NCBI GenBank assembly: GCA_022825185.1 | Contig: JAJDYK010000333.1 | Coordinates: 1 to 23,907 of the forward strand | Direction of reading: 5' to 3' | Origin: Candidatus Latescibacterota bacterium | GTDB taxonomy: Bacteria; Latescibacterota; UBA2968; UBA8231 | DNA length: 23,907 nt | In this document: positions 7,234 to 16,342 of the stretch, in pieces | How the letters are laid out: each line of letters opens with the position of its first letter | Numbering within the stretch: the first letter of the stretch is position 1 | Translations under genes and position numbers: made by a program | Notes under the pieces: generated by a model | What the model saw: only the letters and a program-made list of their open reading frames with translations | What the model was told of the DNA's origin: nothing | Databases searched by the model: none

Positions 7234-10200
7234 TATAGCATTCCTATGAGTTGGGCGACGAGGTCGTCGAGGCGGGTGTGCGCCGCGGCTAGATCGGCTG
7301 GTGTGAAACGCACGAGACGCACTTCGTCTAAGTCGGTGAAGTACAGCGTTGCGCGGTATTCGCCTTGATCTGGGTGGAGGGCCTGTAAGCAGAGGGCGTA
7401 GATTTCCAACTGGAGGCGGTAGTGTTGTACGGCCTCGTCTGGACGTGCGCGGTGGCCGGTCTTGTAATCGACTAATTCCCACAGTCCGTCGGCCCCGCGC
7501 CCTATGTAATCGACTACTCCATGTACTAAACCGCGGTCCAGCGAGAGGGTAAAGCGCACTTCGGTGCGGGCCTCTGCATTGGTGAACCAGCGCACAGCTA
7601 AGGGCGATTGGCGGCAGCGGCACAACAGGGCGGCCAACTCGCGCTCGAATGGGTCGCGATAAGATGCTACGGGCAAGGTGGCGGCGGCGACGAGATCGGC
7701 AGCGAGGGCTGCGGGGTCGGTGTCTGGGTTGTTGCTCAGGGCTTCTATACCGGCGTGGGCGAGCTGGCCAAAGAGCATGGCGCGGCGGCGGGATCCATCT
7801 ACTTGGTCGAGGGACCATGCCGGCAGACCCAGTACATATTGGCGATGGTGTGCGGTCGGGTCCGCGGCGAAGAGGACCAACTCGCTGGCGGAAAATTCGG
7901 GCCGGTCTTGGGGGGCGTCGAGCGGTGATAGCAGATCCAACGCCGGTTCTGCTGTTTGTACGGGGTCGGCGTCGAGGGCTCGAAAGGCTGGCTCGGCTTG
8001 ATGATCAGTGGTTATGGGGACTGGGAACGCATTGGGGTCGGTGTGGATGGGCAAGGAGGATGGCACGCCTGCAACCGCCTTGCTGCCTTGAGCGAGGTCG
8101 TCCTCTGTCAGTGCTAGGCTTCCGCAAATCCAACCGAGACAGTCCATAGCCGCGTCGAGGTCGGCGTCGAGGTGTTTGTCGGTCAGTGCGCCGCCGAGCA
8201 GCAGGTGATCGCGGGCGCGGGTGCAAGCCACGTACAGCAGGCGCTTCTCTTCGGCGCGCTGGCGGCGACTCGCGTTGCGATTGATGAGGGTGCGGATAAA
8301 GGAGGAGGTCCTTTTGTAATCCTGTTCGGGGTCGAGGACGCGCAAGCCGAGGCCCTTTTCCGCGTCGATGAGCGCAGGATCGCTGTTTTGAAAGTTAAAT
8401 CGCGCGGCCAAGTCGGGCACGACGACGATGGGAAACTCCAAGCCCTTGGCCGCATGGACGGTCAGGATGTGCAAGGCGTCCGCGTCGAGGACGCCTTCAC
8501 CTTCTTGTTGCTCTTCATTGGTCAACAAGTCGAGGCGAACGACGAAATCGGTGAGTGGGCCGCGGAATTCACGGGCGAGGTCGAGGAGCTTGTGGACGTT
8601 GGCCACGGCCTGATCCCCGCGCTCGCCATAGCAGAGAAAGCCCCAAGCCCCAGTGTCTTCGAGGATGGTGTGCAGCAGTTCGACGAGGGGCACTCGGTCG
8701 CGCAGTTTTTCCCAGCGCTGGAGTCGGGCGACGGCGTCTGTGGCGGCCTCTTGGTCCGCAGGGGCGAGCCTCTGCCGCTGATTCGCGTCCGCGAGATTCT
8801 TTGCGAGCCGCCCGCCTTGGGGCGCGGTCAGCGCGTACAGGGCGTTGTCCGAGAGGCCGAAGTACGGCGAGCGCAAGGTGCCCATCAAGGCGATGCCGTC
8901 GCCGGGATTGCACAGGACGCGGAGGATATTGGCTAGGTCGTAGATTTCTTGGCGCTGGTAAAAGCCTCGGCCGCCGGCCACTTGGAAAGGGATGCCGCAG
9001 GCCCGCAGCGCGTCTTCGTACGCGGAGAGATTGCGGCGGCGACGCAGGAGTAAGGCGATGTCGCTGGGTTCGGGTGGACGCAAGCCGTCTTGGTCGGCGA
9101 CTTGCAGGTCGTTGCCTTCTAAGAGGTGACTCAGGCGGCGGGCGACCAACTGGGCTTCGCGTAGCGCGGAATCCGTGGGGTCGCGGCTATCGTCGGGTGG
9201 CAAGAGCAAAAGCTCGACCGAACCCTCGCTTACATCGGCGGAGCGGCATCCGATGAGCGGGTCGTAGCCGACTTGAAAAGGCTCGTCTGGGACCTCCTGC
9301 ATAAACTTGGGAAAGAGCGCGTTGACAAAGGCAACCGGCTGGGCGAGGGTGCGGAAATTTTCGCCCATGACGAGGGAGCCGAGTTGCTCGGCGGGGGAGG
9401 CGTCGAGGATTTCGCCGTTGTCGCAAAAGGGCTGGGACTCGCGCTCGTGCGCGGCATTGGCCTCGGCGATGGCGTCGCGCACGCGGGCGAAGACGGTGAC
9501 GTCGGCTGCGCGGAACGAGTAGATCGATTGCTTGGGATCGCCGACGATGAAGAGCTTGTCGCCGGCCATTTGCCCGTCTGGCGACGCCAGCGAGCGGATG
9601 ATTTTCCACTGCAAGGGGTCAGTGTCTTGGAATTCGTCGATCAGTGCGAAGCGATAGTGTTGGGCCAAGCGGTGGCGGATGTTTGCGTCAGTGGCGAGGA
9701 GTTGGTGGGTTTTTTCTAGCAGGTCGTCCATGTCCAGCATACTGCCGTTGCCTTTGCTGTTCTCATAGCGCGCATCAACCCTGAAGAAGACGCGCGACAG
9801 AGCGGGCAGTACTGCGGCGGCGCGTTCGTCGGCCGCACTGAGTTCGAGGCTGAGGAGGTCGGCGTGCGGAGCTAGGCAGCGTCCCAAGGCGGGCACGAGT
9901 TCGCGGACGCGGGCGAGAGCCACCTCGTCCCAGTTGGATTTACTGCCGAAGCGACTGACGCTCAGGGGTTTGCCGTTGGTCAAAAGCCCTTCGGCTAGGC
10001 GCGGGAGGATTGCTAGGCCCTCGTCGAGCGGGGGCGTTTGGCTCAACCTACGCATGGCATCGCGCAGCGGGTCGAGACGCTTGACGGCTGAGTCGCTCTC
10101 GTCGGTTAGGGGCGAGAGCGCGGCAAGTTCTGCGAGCATCGCGGTGAAGTGGGTGTCATTGAGCAGGGCGCAACATGCAGGGGCACTGGCCGCTTGCTGC

Positions 10201-10856
10201 ATCCCGCGCCAGTTGCTGAGGATTTGGTCGGGCGACTGCTCGGCGTAGCGGCGGCACCACGAGCGGGCGAGATGCTTTTTTTCGAGCAGATGTTCCAAGA
10301 CCTGTTCGAGATAGCGGCGCGGCCATTCGGCTAAGGTGCGTCGCAAGGCTTCTTTGTCCGGGTCGGGGTCGCGCGCTCTGGCTAGGGACTCTAGAGTTTG
10401 GCGCACGGCTTGGTGCCTAAGCTGCGCTGCATCTACTCCCTCTAAGACCGCGAAGGCTGGGTCAACATCCGCCTCAATGGGATACTCGCGCAGCAGGGCT
10501 GCACAAAAGGCGTGGATGGTGGAAATGCGCGCCGCGGGCAGATCTTCGCGGATTTGCCGTAGGCGCTGTCGCTCTGGCTCGGGCAGTTCTTGGACTTCGG
10601 CGAGCTCAGCCGAGTCGTCGAGGGCGTCTGCCAGTCGCCGGGCGATGCGCTCGCGCATTTCCGCCGCTGCTTTTTGGGTAAACGTGATGGCCAGCACTTG
10701 GCGCACGCCGATTTCGGGATGCAGGCGCAACAGTTCGATGTAGCGCTCGACTAGCGTTGCGGTCTTGCCGGCCCCGGCGCTGGCGGTGACTGCGATATTG
10801 CGCTGGCTGTCGAGGGCCATGCGCTGGACGGGAGTCAGAGGGACGGCGCGCTTCAC
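7233..10856 (-). CDS. addA: AddA-type ATP-dependent helicase/nuclease
   Basis: Catalytic 3'-5' helicase and nuclease subunit of the AddAB (RexAB) complex, which resects double-strand DNA ends and prepares the RecA-coated 3' strand; cytoplasmic. The 1207 aa match the family length. The UvrD/Rep fold starts with the Q-motif region (LTPVQRMALDS) and Walker A SAGAGKT (K31), then AITFTQKAAAEMRERI (motif Ia) and Walker B LIDEFQDTD (D407-E408). The second half has GDPKQSIYSFR, LRSPYFGLSD, LTVHAAKGLEFPIVVV and LLYVACTRARDHL (motifs III-VI). The C-terminal PD-(D/E)XK nuclease has D1116 and the D1130-Y-K1132 motif. Translation starts at GTG, overlapping the addB stop by four bases (GTGA) with GAGGG upstream. 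AddA is distinguished from UvrD by size and nuclease, and from RecB by its AddB partner. Confidence 0.95.
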   Translation of the reverse strand: MKRAVPLTPVQRMALDSQRNIAVTASAGAGKTATLVERYIELLRLHPEIGVRQVLAITFTQKAAAEMRERIARRLADALDDSAELAEVQELPEPERQRLRQIREDLPAARISTIHAFCAALLREYPIEADVDPAFAVLEGVDAAQLRHQAVRQTLESLARARDPDPDKEALRRTLAEWPRRYLEQVLEHLLEKKHLARSWCRRYAEQSPDQILSNWRGMQQAASAPACCALLNDTHFTAMLAELAALSPLTDESDSAVKRLDPLRDAMRRLSQTPPLDEGLAILPRLAEGLLTNGKPLSVSRFGSKSNWDEVALARVRELVPALGRCLAPHADLLSLELSAADERAAAVLPALSRVFFRVDARYENSKGNGSMLDMDDLLEKTHQLLATDANIRHRLAQHYRFALIDEFQDTDPLQWKIIRSLASPDGQMAGDKLFIVGDPKQSIYSFRAADVTVFARVRDAIAEANAAHERESQPFCDNGEILDASPAEQLGSLVMGENFRTLAQPVAFVNALFPKFMQEVPDEPFQVGYDPLIGCRSADVSEGSVELLLLPPDDSRDPTDSALREAQLVARRLSHLLEGNDLQVADQDGLRPPEPSDIALLLRRRRNLSAYEDALRACGIPFQVAGGRGFYQRQEIYDLANILRVLCNPGDGIALMGTLRSPYFGLSDNALYALTAPQGGRLAKNLADANQRQRLAPADQEAATDAVARLQRWEKLRDRVPLVELLHTILEDTGAWGFLCYGERGDQAVANVHKLLDLAREFRGPLTDFVVRLDLLTNEEQQEGEGVLDADALHILTVHAAKGLEFPIVVVPDLAARFNFQNSDPALIDAEKGLGLRVLDPEQDYKRTSSFIRTLINRNASRRQRAEEKRLLYVACTRARDHLLLGGALTDKHLDADLDAAMDCLGWICGSLALTEDDLAQGSKAVAGVPSSLPIHTDPNAFPVPITTDHQAEPAFRALDADPVQTAEPALDLLSPLDAPQDRPEFSASELVLFAADPTAHHRQYVLGLPAWSLDQVDGSRRRAMLFGQLAHAGIEALSNNPDTDPAALAADLVAAATLPVASYRDPFERELAALLCRCRQSPLAVRWFTNAEARTEVRFTLSLDRGLVHGVVDYIGRGADGLWELVDYKTGHRARPDEAVQHYRLQLEIYALCLQALHPDQGEYRATLYFTDLDEVRLVRFTPADLAAAHTRLDDLVAQLIGML

Positions 10857-13800
10857 GACAAGGCCCTCATGCGCTGGGGATCGAGGCGGCAGCTTTGTTG
10901 ATAAGGACAGTGCGGGCAGATTTTGTCCGGGTCGTGGGTAGTGACGCGGAAGATTCCCCGGCGCATGGCGCGCGTGTACGAGAGGACGAAGCCGCGCACG
11001 GCATCGAGGCGCTGGCGATACGCCTCGTGGTCGTAGATGCCATAGCGGCCGCTGGTGACATAGGCTGTATTGCGATGGGTGGCATCGGCGAATAGCCCGC
11101 TGCGGCCGCAGTCCTCTAGGTCGCGGAGCATTAAATACGCTGCTCCAGCCCCTTCGCGTAGCCCAAGTTCCTCGAACAGGGATTCAGCCGCTAGCAAATA
11201 AAGCGGGAGTTGGAGGTTGAGGCCGATGTCAATATCGGCTGTGGAAGGCATGCGGCCAGTCTTGTAGTCGAAGATGACGAAGCGGCCGTCGGCCGTGCGG
11301 TCGATGCGGTCGATCTTGCCGGCAATCTTCACTTCGTCTTCACCCTCTGAGTCGCCGATGGCATAGAGCGTGGTAGTTGATTGCCGATCGCGCTCTCCCA
11401 TGCCGGGATAGCTGCCAAAGCTCAGTTCGAAATGGGTCGGAATGGCTGGGTTAGCTGCGGCCGCTTGCAGGCGGAGGAAGCGGGGTAAAACGCCCTCGCG
11501 CTCCTCGTCATCGGAGCCGAGCAGGCGCTCTAATTCCCGCTCCCAGAAAAAGCCCGTAAGCCGCATTTCCTCGGCGACTTGGCGGCCTTGGCGGCGCAGT
11601 TCCGCGATGTTTTCAGCCAAGTTTTCCGCGCGTTCGGCCGCTTCGCCGTGGGCCGCATAGAAACGATAGAGGATGCGATGGACGAGGTTGCCGCGCTTGA
11701 GCGCTGAGTCGTCGTCTTCCGGGTCGCGGAGAGGCCGGAGGTTGAGCAGTTCTTGGGCAAAAAACCGGAAGGGACAGCGGCCGTATAGCTCCAGTTGGGT
11801 CGCGGAAAAAGAATGGCCCGCGCCGAGACGGGTGCGCAGCGCGGCGAGCAGCGGTTCCTCGTCGAGTACGCCTTCGTGGCTGCCGAGACTCTCGGGAACC
11901 GTGCGCAACTCGGCGATGTGCAAGCCGCGTATGAGGTGGCGCAGTGCGGTGGCGTGGCCGTCGAGTCGTGCGGCTTGGCTGTAGAGTGCGAGGGCGTCGG
12001 GCGCGCCGAAGGATGCACTGCCTGAAGGCGGCGGGAGGGACGTTGCGCTCGGCGCGCACAGGCCGCGGCCTAATGTGAGATGCAACTCGGCTAGGGTGCC
12101 TGGTGTGCCGTTGGACCCGTCCGTCGCAGGCTGCGGGGCGAGTAGGCCGTCTAATTCGTCGATAAAGGGCGAGGGGGCTAGCGTCTCGCTGCCCGACTGC
12201 TGGGGATGAAAGAGACCGAGGCCGCGGCGTGGTGAACATATGGCCCGGTAGAACAGCAAGCGCTCGGCCTCAGTGGTGGCGTCATCGTCCAAGTTCAGGG
12301 CGCGGCGCTGGGTTTCTTCGAGGAAAATATCGGCTGGCGGCAAGCGGGGGAATTCGCCTTGCACTAACCCGCCGATGAAGAGGTAATCGCAGGGCGCGCT
12401 GCCCGCTGCGGCGAGGTCGGTCACTTGAATGCCAGCGCGCGTTGCAGCGGGGACATGAGCTTGGGCGATGGCATCGCGCAGCAGGTCGGCGAACTGGATC
12501 AGGGTGCGGGGCTGGAGGGCGGCGGCCGGTGCGCACAATTCGTCGAGCAGGTCCAAAAAGCGCGATAGTGCCCGGCCGTCTTCTGCTGTAAGCGCGTCCT
12601 CTACACCCAACGCGCTGAGGGCGTGGAGTAGATGGTAGCGAAAGGAGGGCAGGTCTTGGCGGCGTTCTAAGGGCCGGAGTAGGTCAAAGAGCGCGGTTAG
12701 GCCGGCTCGCAGGGGCTGGAGGGCTTCTAACTCGGCGCGTAGGTCCTCGCGTCGAGTTGGAAAACCGTCGATGTCTTCGGAGAACGGTTCGCCTTCTCGG
12801 CTTAGTTCGCTCTCTAAATAGGCGAAGTTGCCTTCGATGGCTGCGAGCCATGTGTCGCGTCCGGTTGACGACGGAACGTTGCGGGTAAAAGCAGCGAAGT
12901 CTTCGGCGGCAAGCGTGCGAGTCTGGTCTGAAAATGAATAGCGCAGCCGCACCAAGGGTAAGCTGAGTAGGCGAAAGAGCGCGGCGCGGCTGTAGCGCTC
13001 TAGCACTGCGTCGATGAGCGCGAAGACGGTGTTCATGGCGGGTGCCGTGGCAAGGGGCCGTCCGCGCGCGAGGTAAAAAGGCAGGCCGTGGCGCGGCAGC
13101 ACTTCCGCGACCAGATCGGCATAGGTGTCAAGGCCGCGGAAGCCAATGCGGATCTGCGCTAGCTCGACACCTTGCTCTTGATGCAATTGGCGGATGCGGC
13201 GGGCCATGGCCGTTACTTCGCCGACTCGGTCTGGGCAGGGGACTCGCTCTACGGGCGCGTCGAGGCTAGCGCGACTGTGGGTGAAGAGGCGGCCGGCGAA
13301 TGCGGCGGCTGGGTGTTGGTCGGCGGCGCTGCGTTCGGCACGGATGGCGCGGGCGCGGAGGAATTCGTACAGGGGGCGGGTGCGGACGAAAAAACTGGGA
13401 CCCTCGGGGTCGTAGTCGAGCAGCGCGATGGATTCTGGAACGAGGGCTAGCAGCTTGTCCAGCACGGACAAAAAAGGCGCGGGCATTTCTACAAAGCCGC
13501 AGAATACGAGTAGGCTGAGGTTGGGGAAACGCTGTGCGAGCGTCGAGCGATCGAGATAGGCATCTACAGCGGCAAAACGCTCGCGGCTCCCGCTCCAGCC
13601 ATCTGCGAGACGTTCCAAGTAGGCCGCATAAAGGACTTGCAATTCCGCGCTGCGTTGGGTTGTTCCCCCTAGGTCGCTCGGCTGGGTGCCCGTCTCCTCC
13701 AATCGGCGGAACAACTGAGTCAGCCCCCGGCTCAGCCGCTCAGGTTGGCGACTGTAATAAGGCGCGTTGGCCGCGCTGGCGGCGAGGGCGTCTTCGACTA

Positions 13801-14083
13801 AGAGCCGCTGTGCGCTGAGGGGCAGGGTTGGTCGCTGGCCGGGACAGAGGCTGTAGAGGATGTCGGTAAAACTATTTAGGTCGAGGGCTAAATGCCCAGT
13901 GAGCAGGCCGGTGCGGCTGGCACGGAGGAGTTGCCGCCGCATGAGTTGGGCTTGGAAGTGCGTGGGAAAGAGCCAGAGGAAGGACTCGCCGTCGCTTGCG
14001 TCGAGGTGCGCCAAGCAGCGCTCGTACGCAGGCGACATCTTGTCGGGATGGGCCGGGCCGTAGATGAGGGTTAGTTCGCCCAT
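10853..14083 (-). CDS. addB: AddB/RexB-type helicase-nuclease subunit with 4Fe-4S cluster
   Basis: Partner of AddA. In characterised AddAB enzymes it carries the second nuclease, scans for Chi and uses an inactive helicase fold. The 1076-aa product has a degenerate N-terminal nucleotide site (LTLIYGPAHPDK), which suggests it is not a working motor. A C-terminal PD-(D/E)XK nuclease is marked by the D939-Y-K941 motif. The four cysteines expected to hold the structural iron-sulfur cluster are all present: C770 in YGRCPFRFFAQELL, then C1056, C1059 and C1065 in the ICPHCPYQQSC tail. The frame is open to 14347, but the first residues that look like AddB are MGELTLIYGPA at 14083. A TTGACA -35 box on this strand at 14146-14151 would place the transcript start just before it. 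No good Shine-Dalgarno site precedes this ATG, so the start is the least certain point; 14176 is the alternative. Confidence 0.9.
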   Translation of the reverse strand: MGELTLIYGPAHPDKMSPAYERCLAHLDASDGESFLWLFPTHFQAQLMRRQLLRASRTGLLTGHLALDLNSFTDILYSLCPGQRPTLPLSAQRLLVEDALAASAANAPYYSRQPERLSRGLTQLFRRLEETGTQPSDLGGTTQRSAELQVLYAAYLERLADGWSGSRERFAAVDAYLDRSTLAQRFPNLSLLVFCGFVEMPAPFLSVLDKLLALVPESIALLDYDPEGPSFFVRTRPLYEFLRARAIRAERSAADQHPAAAFAGRLFTHSRASLDAPVERVPCPDRVGEVTAMARRIRQLHQEQGVELAQIRIGFRGLDTYADLVAEVLPRHGLPFYLARGRPLATAPAMNTVFALIDAVLERYSRAALFRLLSLPLVRLRYSFSDQTRTLAAEDFAAFTRNVPSSTGRDTWLAAIEGNFAYLESELSREGEPFSEDIDGFPTRREDLRAELEALQPLRAGLTALFDLLRPLERRQDLPSFRYHLLHALSALGVEDALTAEDGRALSRFLDLLDELCAPAAALQPRTLIQFADLLRDAIAQAHVPAATRAGIQVTDLAAAGSAPCDYLFIGGLVQGEFPRLPPADIFLEETQRRALNLDDDATTEAERLLFYRAICSPRRGLGLFHPQQSGSETLAPSPFIDELDGLLAPQPATDGSNGTPGTLAELHLTLGRGLCAPSATSLPPPSGSASFGAPDALALYSQAARLDGHATALRHLIRGLHIAELRTVPESLGSHEGVLDEEPLLAALRTRLGAGHSFSATQLELYGRCPFRFFAQELLNLRPLRDPEDDDSALKRGNLVHRILYRFYAAHGEAAERAENLAENIAELRRQGRQVAEEMRLTGFFWERELERLLGSDDEEREGVLPRFLRLQAAAANPAIPTHFELSFGSYPGMGERDRQSTTTLYAIGDSEGEDEVKIAGKIDRIDRTADGRFVIFDYKTGRMPSTADIDIGLNLQLPLYLLAAESLFEELGLREGAGAAYLMLRDLEDCGRSGLFADATHRNTAYVTSGRYGIYDHEAYRQRLDAVRGFVLSYTRAMRRGIFRVTTHDPDKICPHCPYQQSCRLDPQRMRALS

Positions 14084-14122
14084 GAGCAACAGGTTGGGAG
14101 TGGCGTGGAGGGATGTGTTGGC

Positions 14123-14151
14123 AACGTATCGCCGAGGGAAAACACTGTCAA
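14123..14151 (-). promoter_or_regulatory. Candidate promoter of the addBA-lipoprotein operon
   Basis: On the - strand a perfect -35 hexamer TTGACA (14146-14151) is followed after 17 bases by TACGTT (14123-14128), a weak -10. The start of transcription would fall near 14116, about 30 bases before the chosen addB ATG. This favours the shorter AddB start. Confidence 0.45.
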
Positions 14152-14169
14152 GGTGCGCGACGCTCTGCG

Positions 14170-14199
14170 TTGACATAGAACTGGGCAGGCCGCTTTTTA
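14170..14199 (+). promoter_or_regulatory. Candidate promoter of the CsgG-like gene
   Basis: TTGACA at 14170-14175 is a perfect -35 hexamer. A T-rich -10-like stretch (TTTTTA/TTTTAT) follows at 18-19 bases. It lies 67 bases before the ATG at 14242 and back-to-back with the addB promoter candidate, giving a divergent promoter region of about 160 bases. Confidence 0.4.
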
Positions 14200-14241
14200 T
14201 GCCGCGCGGTAAGACCACACTTTTTCTTAGTGGAATTCGCG

Positions 14242-15252
14242 ATGAAAAAATGGACTCTTGCATTCCTTTTGTGGTGTAGTTGCGCCCCCCTGACCTCTCC
14301 TGCGGGAGGCCCGGAGGATTGGCAGAAACCCGAGCCGCCGCCGCCACCGCCGAGTGCGCTAGAGCAGTACTTGGAGATGCGCCAACGCTATGGCTCTGGC
14401 CCTCGGCCCGACTTTGTGGCCGTGGTGCCGTTTGTCGATGAGTCGGGGTTTCGCGAGGGCGTGTGGAACATCGAATACGAGTTGGCCAACATGCTCAGCG
14501 CCGAGCTGGTGGCCGTTCGCAATTGGAAGGTCGTCCCTTTTGACGCGGTGGCCGAGTTGGCTATGGAATGGGGGTTTGCCAGCCACGAGCAGGCCCTCTC
14601 GATTGGCCGCAAGTTAGGGGCGGACTTCGTCATTATCGGCCTGTTGCAAGACTACGACATGCGCCGCCTATCAGTGGGGGATCCCTTGGTGGGAGGGTAC
14701 AAATCCTATTCGGCCGTGGCGCAGATGAGCGTCGAGATCGCACAGGTTGACGACGGCAGCGCGATTGGTAAGGCAGAGACCCTGCGCAATCTCACCGACC
14801 GCGACGTAGGGCTCGACCTGTTGGGCAAGCCGCGCGAGCAAGACTTGCAATTTGCCAGCTTGAAGGAGGTAGAGTTTGGCTCGGAGGCGTTTCGTAAAAC
14901 CCTGTTGGGTCAGGCGACGGTCGAGGCCATAGGCGAGTTGGTTCACAAGGTGGTTGCTGCGTTCGAGCCGGAAGGTTTGGTGTTCAAGGGCGACGCGCCC
15001 GAGGTCATCGCCGTGTACAGCGAGGATATTTACGCCAATATCGGCAGTGCGCACGGCGTGCGGCCGCGCTTGCGCTTTTTCGTCTATCCCAGCCACGAGC
15101 GGATCAAAGCCGAGGGGCTGGCCCCCGAAGAGTCGGTTGCCCTCGTCGAAGTAGTAGAAATCATCAGCACCCGGCTCGCCAGCTTGCGAGTGATCCGCAC
15201 CACCGGGGAGATCAAGGCGGGTGACCGGCTCAAATTAGCCGAAGGAGAATAG
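14242..15252 (+). CDS. Exported CsgG/FlgT-like envelope protein
   Basis: A predicted periplasmic or outer-membrane-associated protein of 336 aa. It begins with a short Sec signal (MKKWTLAFLLWCSCAP); Cys12 and Cys14 do not form a proper lipobox, so lipidation is doubtful. A proline-rich spacer (residues 30-37) follows. Residues about 55-130 (DFVAVVPFVDES, LANMLSAELVAVRNWKVVPFDAV, IGRKLGADFVIIGLL) have the alternating strand-helix pattern of the CsgG/LpoB-type anticodon-binding-like fold. The C-terminal part (DIYANIGSAHGVRPRLRFFVYPS ... VVEIISTRLASLRVI ... IKAGDRLKL) resembles the FlgT C-terminal/SH3-like domain. The ATG at 14242 has GGAA 6 bases upstream; the in-frame GTG at 14230 lacks this spacing. 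The dehydrogenase gene starts 2 bases after its TAG, so the two are co-transcribed. The family assignment is by fold pattern and is moderate. Confidence 0.75.
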   Translation: MKKWTLAFLLWCSCAPLTSPAGGPEDWQKPEPPPPPPSALEQYLEMRQRYGSGPRPDFVAVVPFVDESGFREGVWNIEYELANMLSAELVAVRNWKVVPFDAVAELAMEWGFASHEQALSIGRKLGADFVIIGLLQDYDMRRLSVGDPLVGGYKSYSAVAQMSVEIAQVDDGSAIGKAETLRNLTDRDVGLDLLGKPREQDLQFASLKEVEFGSEAFRKTLLGQATVEAIGELVHKVVAAFEPEGLVFKGDAPEVIAVYSEDIYANIGSAHGVRPRLRFFVYPSHERIKAEGLAPEESVALVEVVEIISTRLASLRVIRTTGEIKAGDRLKLAEGE

Positions 15253-15254
15253 CG

Positions 15255-16289
15255 ATGCAGGGAGTGATCAAATACCAGCGGGGCGACGGATTTGTCGAGC
15301 TGCGCGACTTAGCGGATGCGCCGCCCGGCCCCAATCAGGTGAAGGTCGAGGTGCAGGCCACGGGGATTTGCGGATCGGACCTACACGTGTACCGCGATAC
15401 CATCAACTACAATATCCAGACTCCGGTCGTCATGGGGCACGAGTTCAGCGGCGTGGTAGTGGAAAAGGGCGCGGAGGTCGGCGATCACGTGCAGGTGGGC
15501 GACCGCGTGACGGGCGAGCCGAGCGTGTACATCTGCGGCGACTGCGACTACTGCTTGAGCGAACACTACAACCTCTGCCCCGAGCGCAAGGTCATGGGCT
15601 ACTGGCATCACGGCTGCTTTGCGCCTTACTGCAATGCGACTTTTGTCCACAAGCTGCCCGAAGGCGTGGGGTTTGAAGCCGGTGCTCTGACCGAGCTGTT
15701 GGCCTGCTGCGTGCATTCGGTTATCGAGCAGGCTGGCGTGACGGCGGGGGACTTTGTCGCCATTACCGGGCCTGGGCCGGTGGGGTTATTCTCGGCACTG
15801 GTGGCGCTGGCCGAGGGGGGGACGGTGATCCTCTGCGGCACCGACCGAGATACCGAGCGGCTGAAATTGGCCGAGGAATTGGGCGTGCAACACACGGTCG
15901 ATATTACGGCTTGCGACCCAGTGGCGCGGGTGCGCGAGTTGACCGGCGGCTATGGTGCTGACGTGGTGGTCGAGTGCGCGGGGGTGGCACCGGCGATGCG
16001 GTTGGCCTTGGAACTTGTGCGCAAGCGGGGGCGCTTTTCCCAGATGGGTCTGCCGGGTGCGCCGGTGGAGATCGACTTTGAGAAGATCGCCTACAACGAG
16101 CTTCAGGTCTCCGGCGGCATTGGGCAGCGGCGACCGGCTTGGAAGCGGGCGCTGCGGCTGATTGAGCGGGGCTTTATTCCCAGCGAGAAGCTGATCACCC
16201 ACCACTTTGCGCTGAGCGAATGGCAGCGGGCTTTTGACATGGCCGAGGGGCAGGAGGGGATCAAGCTGATGTTTATGCCGCAGGGGTGA
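15255..16289 (+). CDS. Zinc-dependent medium-chain alcohol/polyol dehydrogenase
   Basis: A cytosolic NAD(P)-dependent oxidoreductase of the sorbitol/threonine/butanediol dehydrogenase branch; 344 aa, a normal length. The catalytic zinc site is C39 (GICGSD) and H62-E63 (GHEFSG). The structural zinc lobe has all four cysteines, C94, C97, C100 and C108. The Rossmann domain has GPGPVG at 172-177, and the acidic region after strand two (CGTDRDTERLKLAEELG) favours NAD(H). ECAG in the second half is also typical. A GAAGGAG ribosome-binding site lies inside the end of the preceding CsgG-like gene, giving tight translational coupling. The exact substrate cannot be read from the sequence; a sugar alcohol or secondary alcohol is the family norm. 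The intergenic sequence after it has no clear terminator. Confidence 0.93.
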   Translation: MQGVIKYQRGDGFVELRDLADAPPGPNQVKVEVQATGICGSDLHVYRDTINYNIQTPVVMGHEFSGVVVEKGAEVGDHVQVGDRVTGEPSVYICGDCDYCLSEHYNLCPERKVMGYWHHGCFAPYCNATFVHKLPEGVGFEAGALTELLACCVHSVIEQAGVTAGDFVAITGPGPVGLFSALVALAEGGTVILCGTDRDTERLKLAEELGVQHTVDITACDPVARVRELTGGYGADVVVECAGVAPAMRLALELVRKRGRFSQMGLPGAPVEIDFEKIAYNELQVSGGIGQRRPAWKRALRLIERGFIPSEKLITHHFALSEWQRAFDMAEGQEGIKLMFMPQG

Positions 16290-16321
16290 GTGGGGAGGGT
16301 CTGTGGAATCGCAATTTTAGC

Positions 16322-16336
16322 ACCTAATTCTTAGGT
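16322..16336. repeat. Dyad overlapping the translation start region of the restriction gene
   Basis: ACCTAA-TTC-TTAGGT is a perfect 6-bp inverted repeat with a 3-base centre, 7 bases before the TTG start codon at 16343. Its right arm contains the only SD-like sequence (TTAGG) for that gene. It could be a protein-binding operator, or an RNA hairpin that hides the ribosome-binding site. Confidence 0.5.
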
Positions 16337-16342
16337 ATCGTT

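Noticed and set aside
7234..7818. N-terminal extension of the lipoprotein frame
   Set aside because: The extension overlaps addA, is arginine/proline-rich noise and would bury the lipoprotein signal peptide.
8172..8936. Long + strand reading frame (254 aa) opposite addA
   Set aside because: It is antisense to the helicase motifs of AddA, has no recognisable motif and follows from the codon bias of the real gene.
14084..14347. N-terminal extension of AddB up to 14347
   Set aside because: It runs through the divergent promoter region and the start of the CsgG-like gene; AddB-like sequence begins at MGELTLIYGPA.
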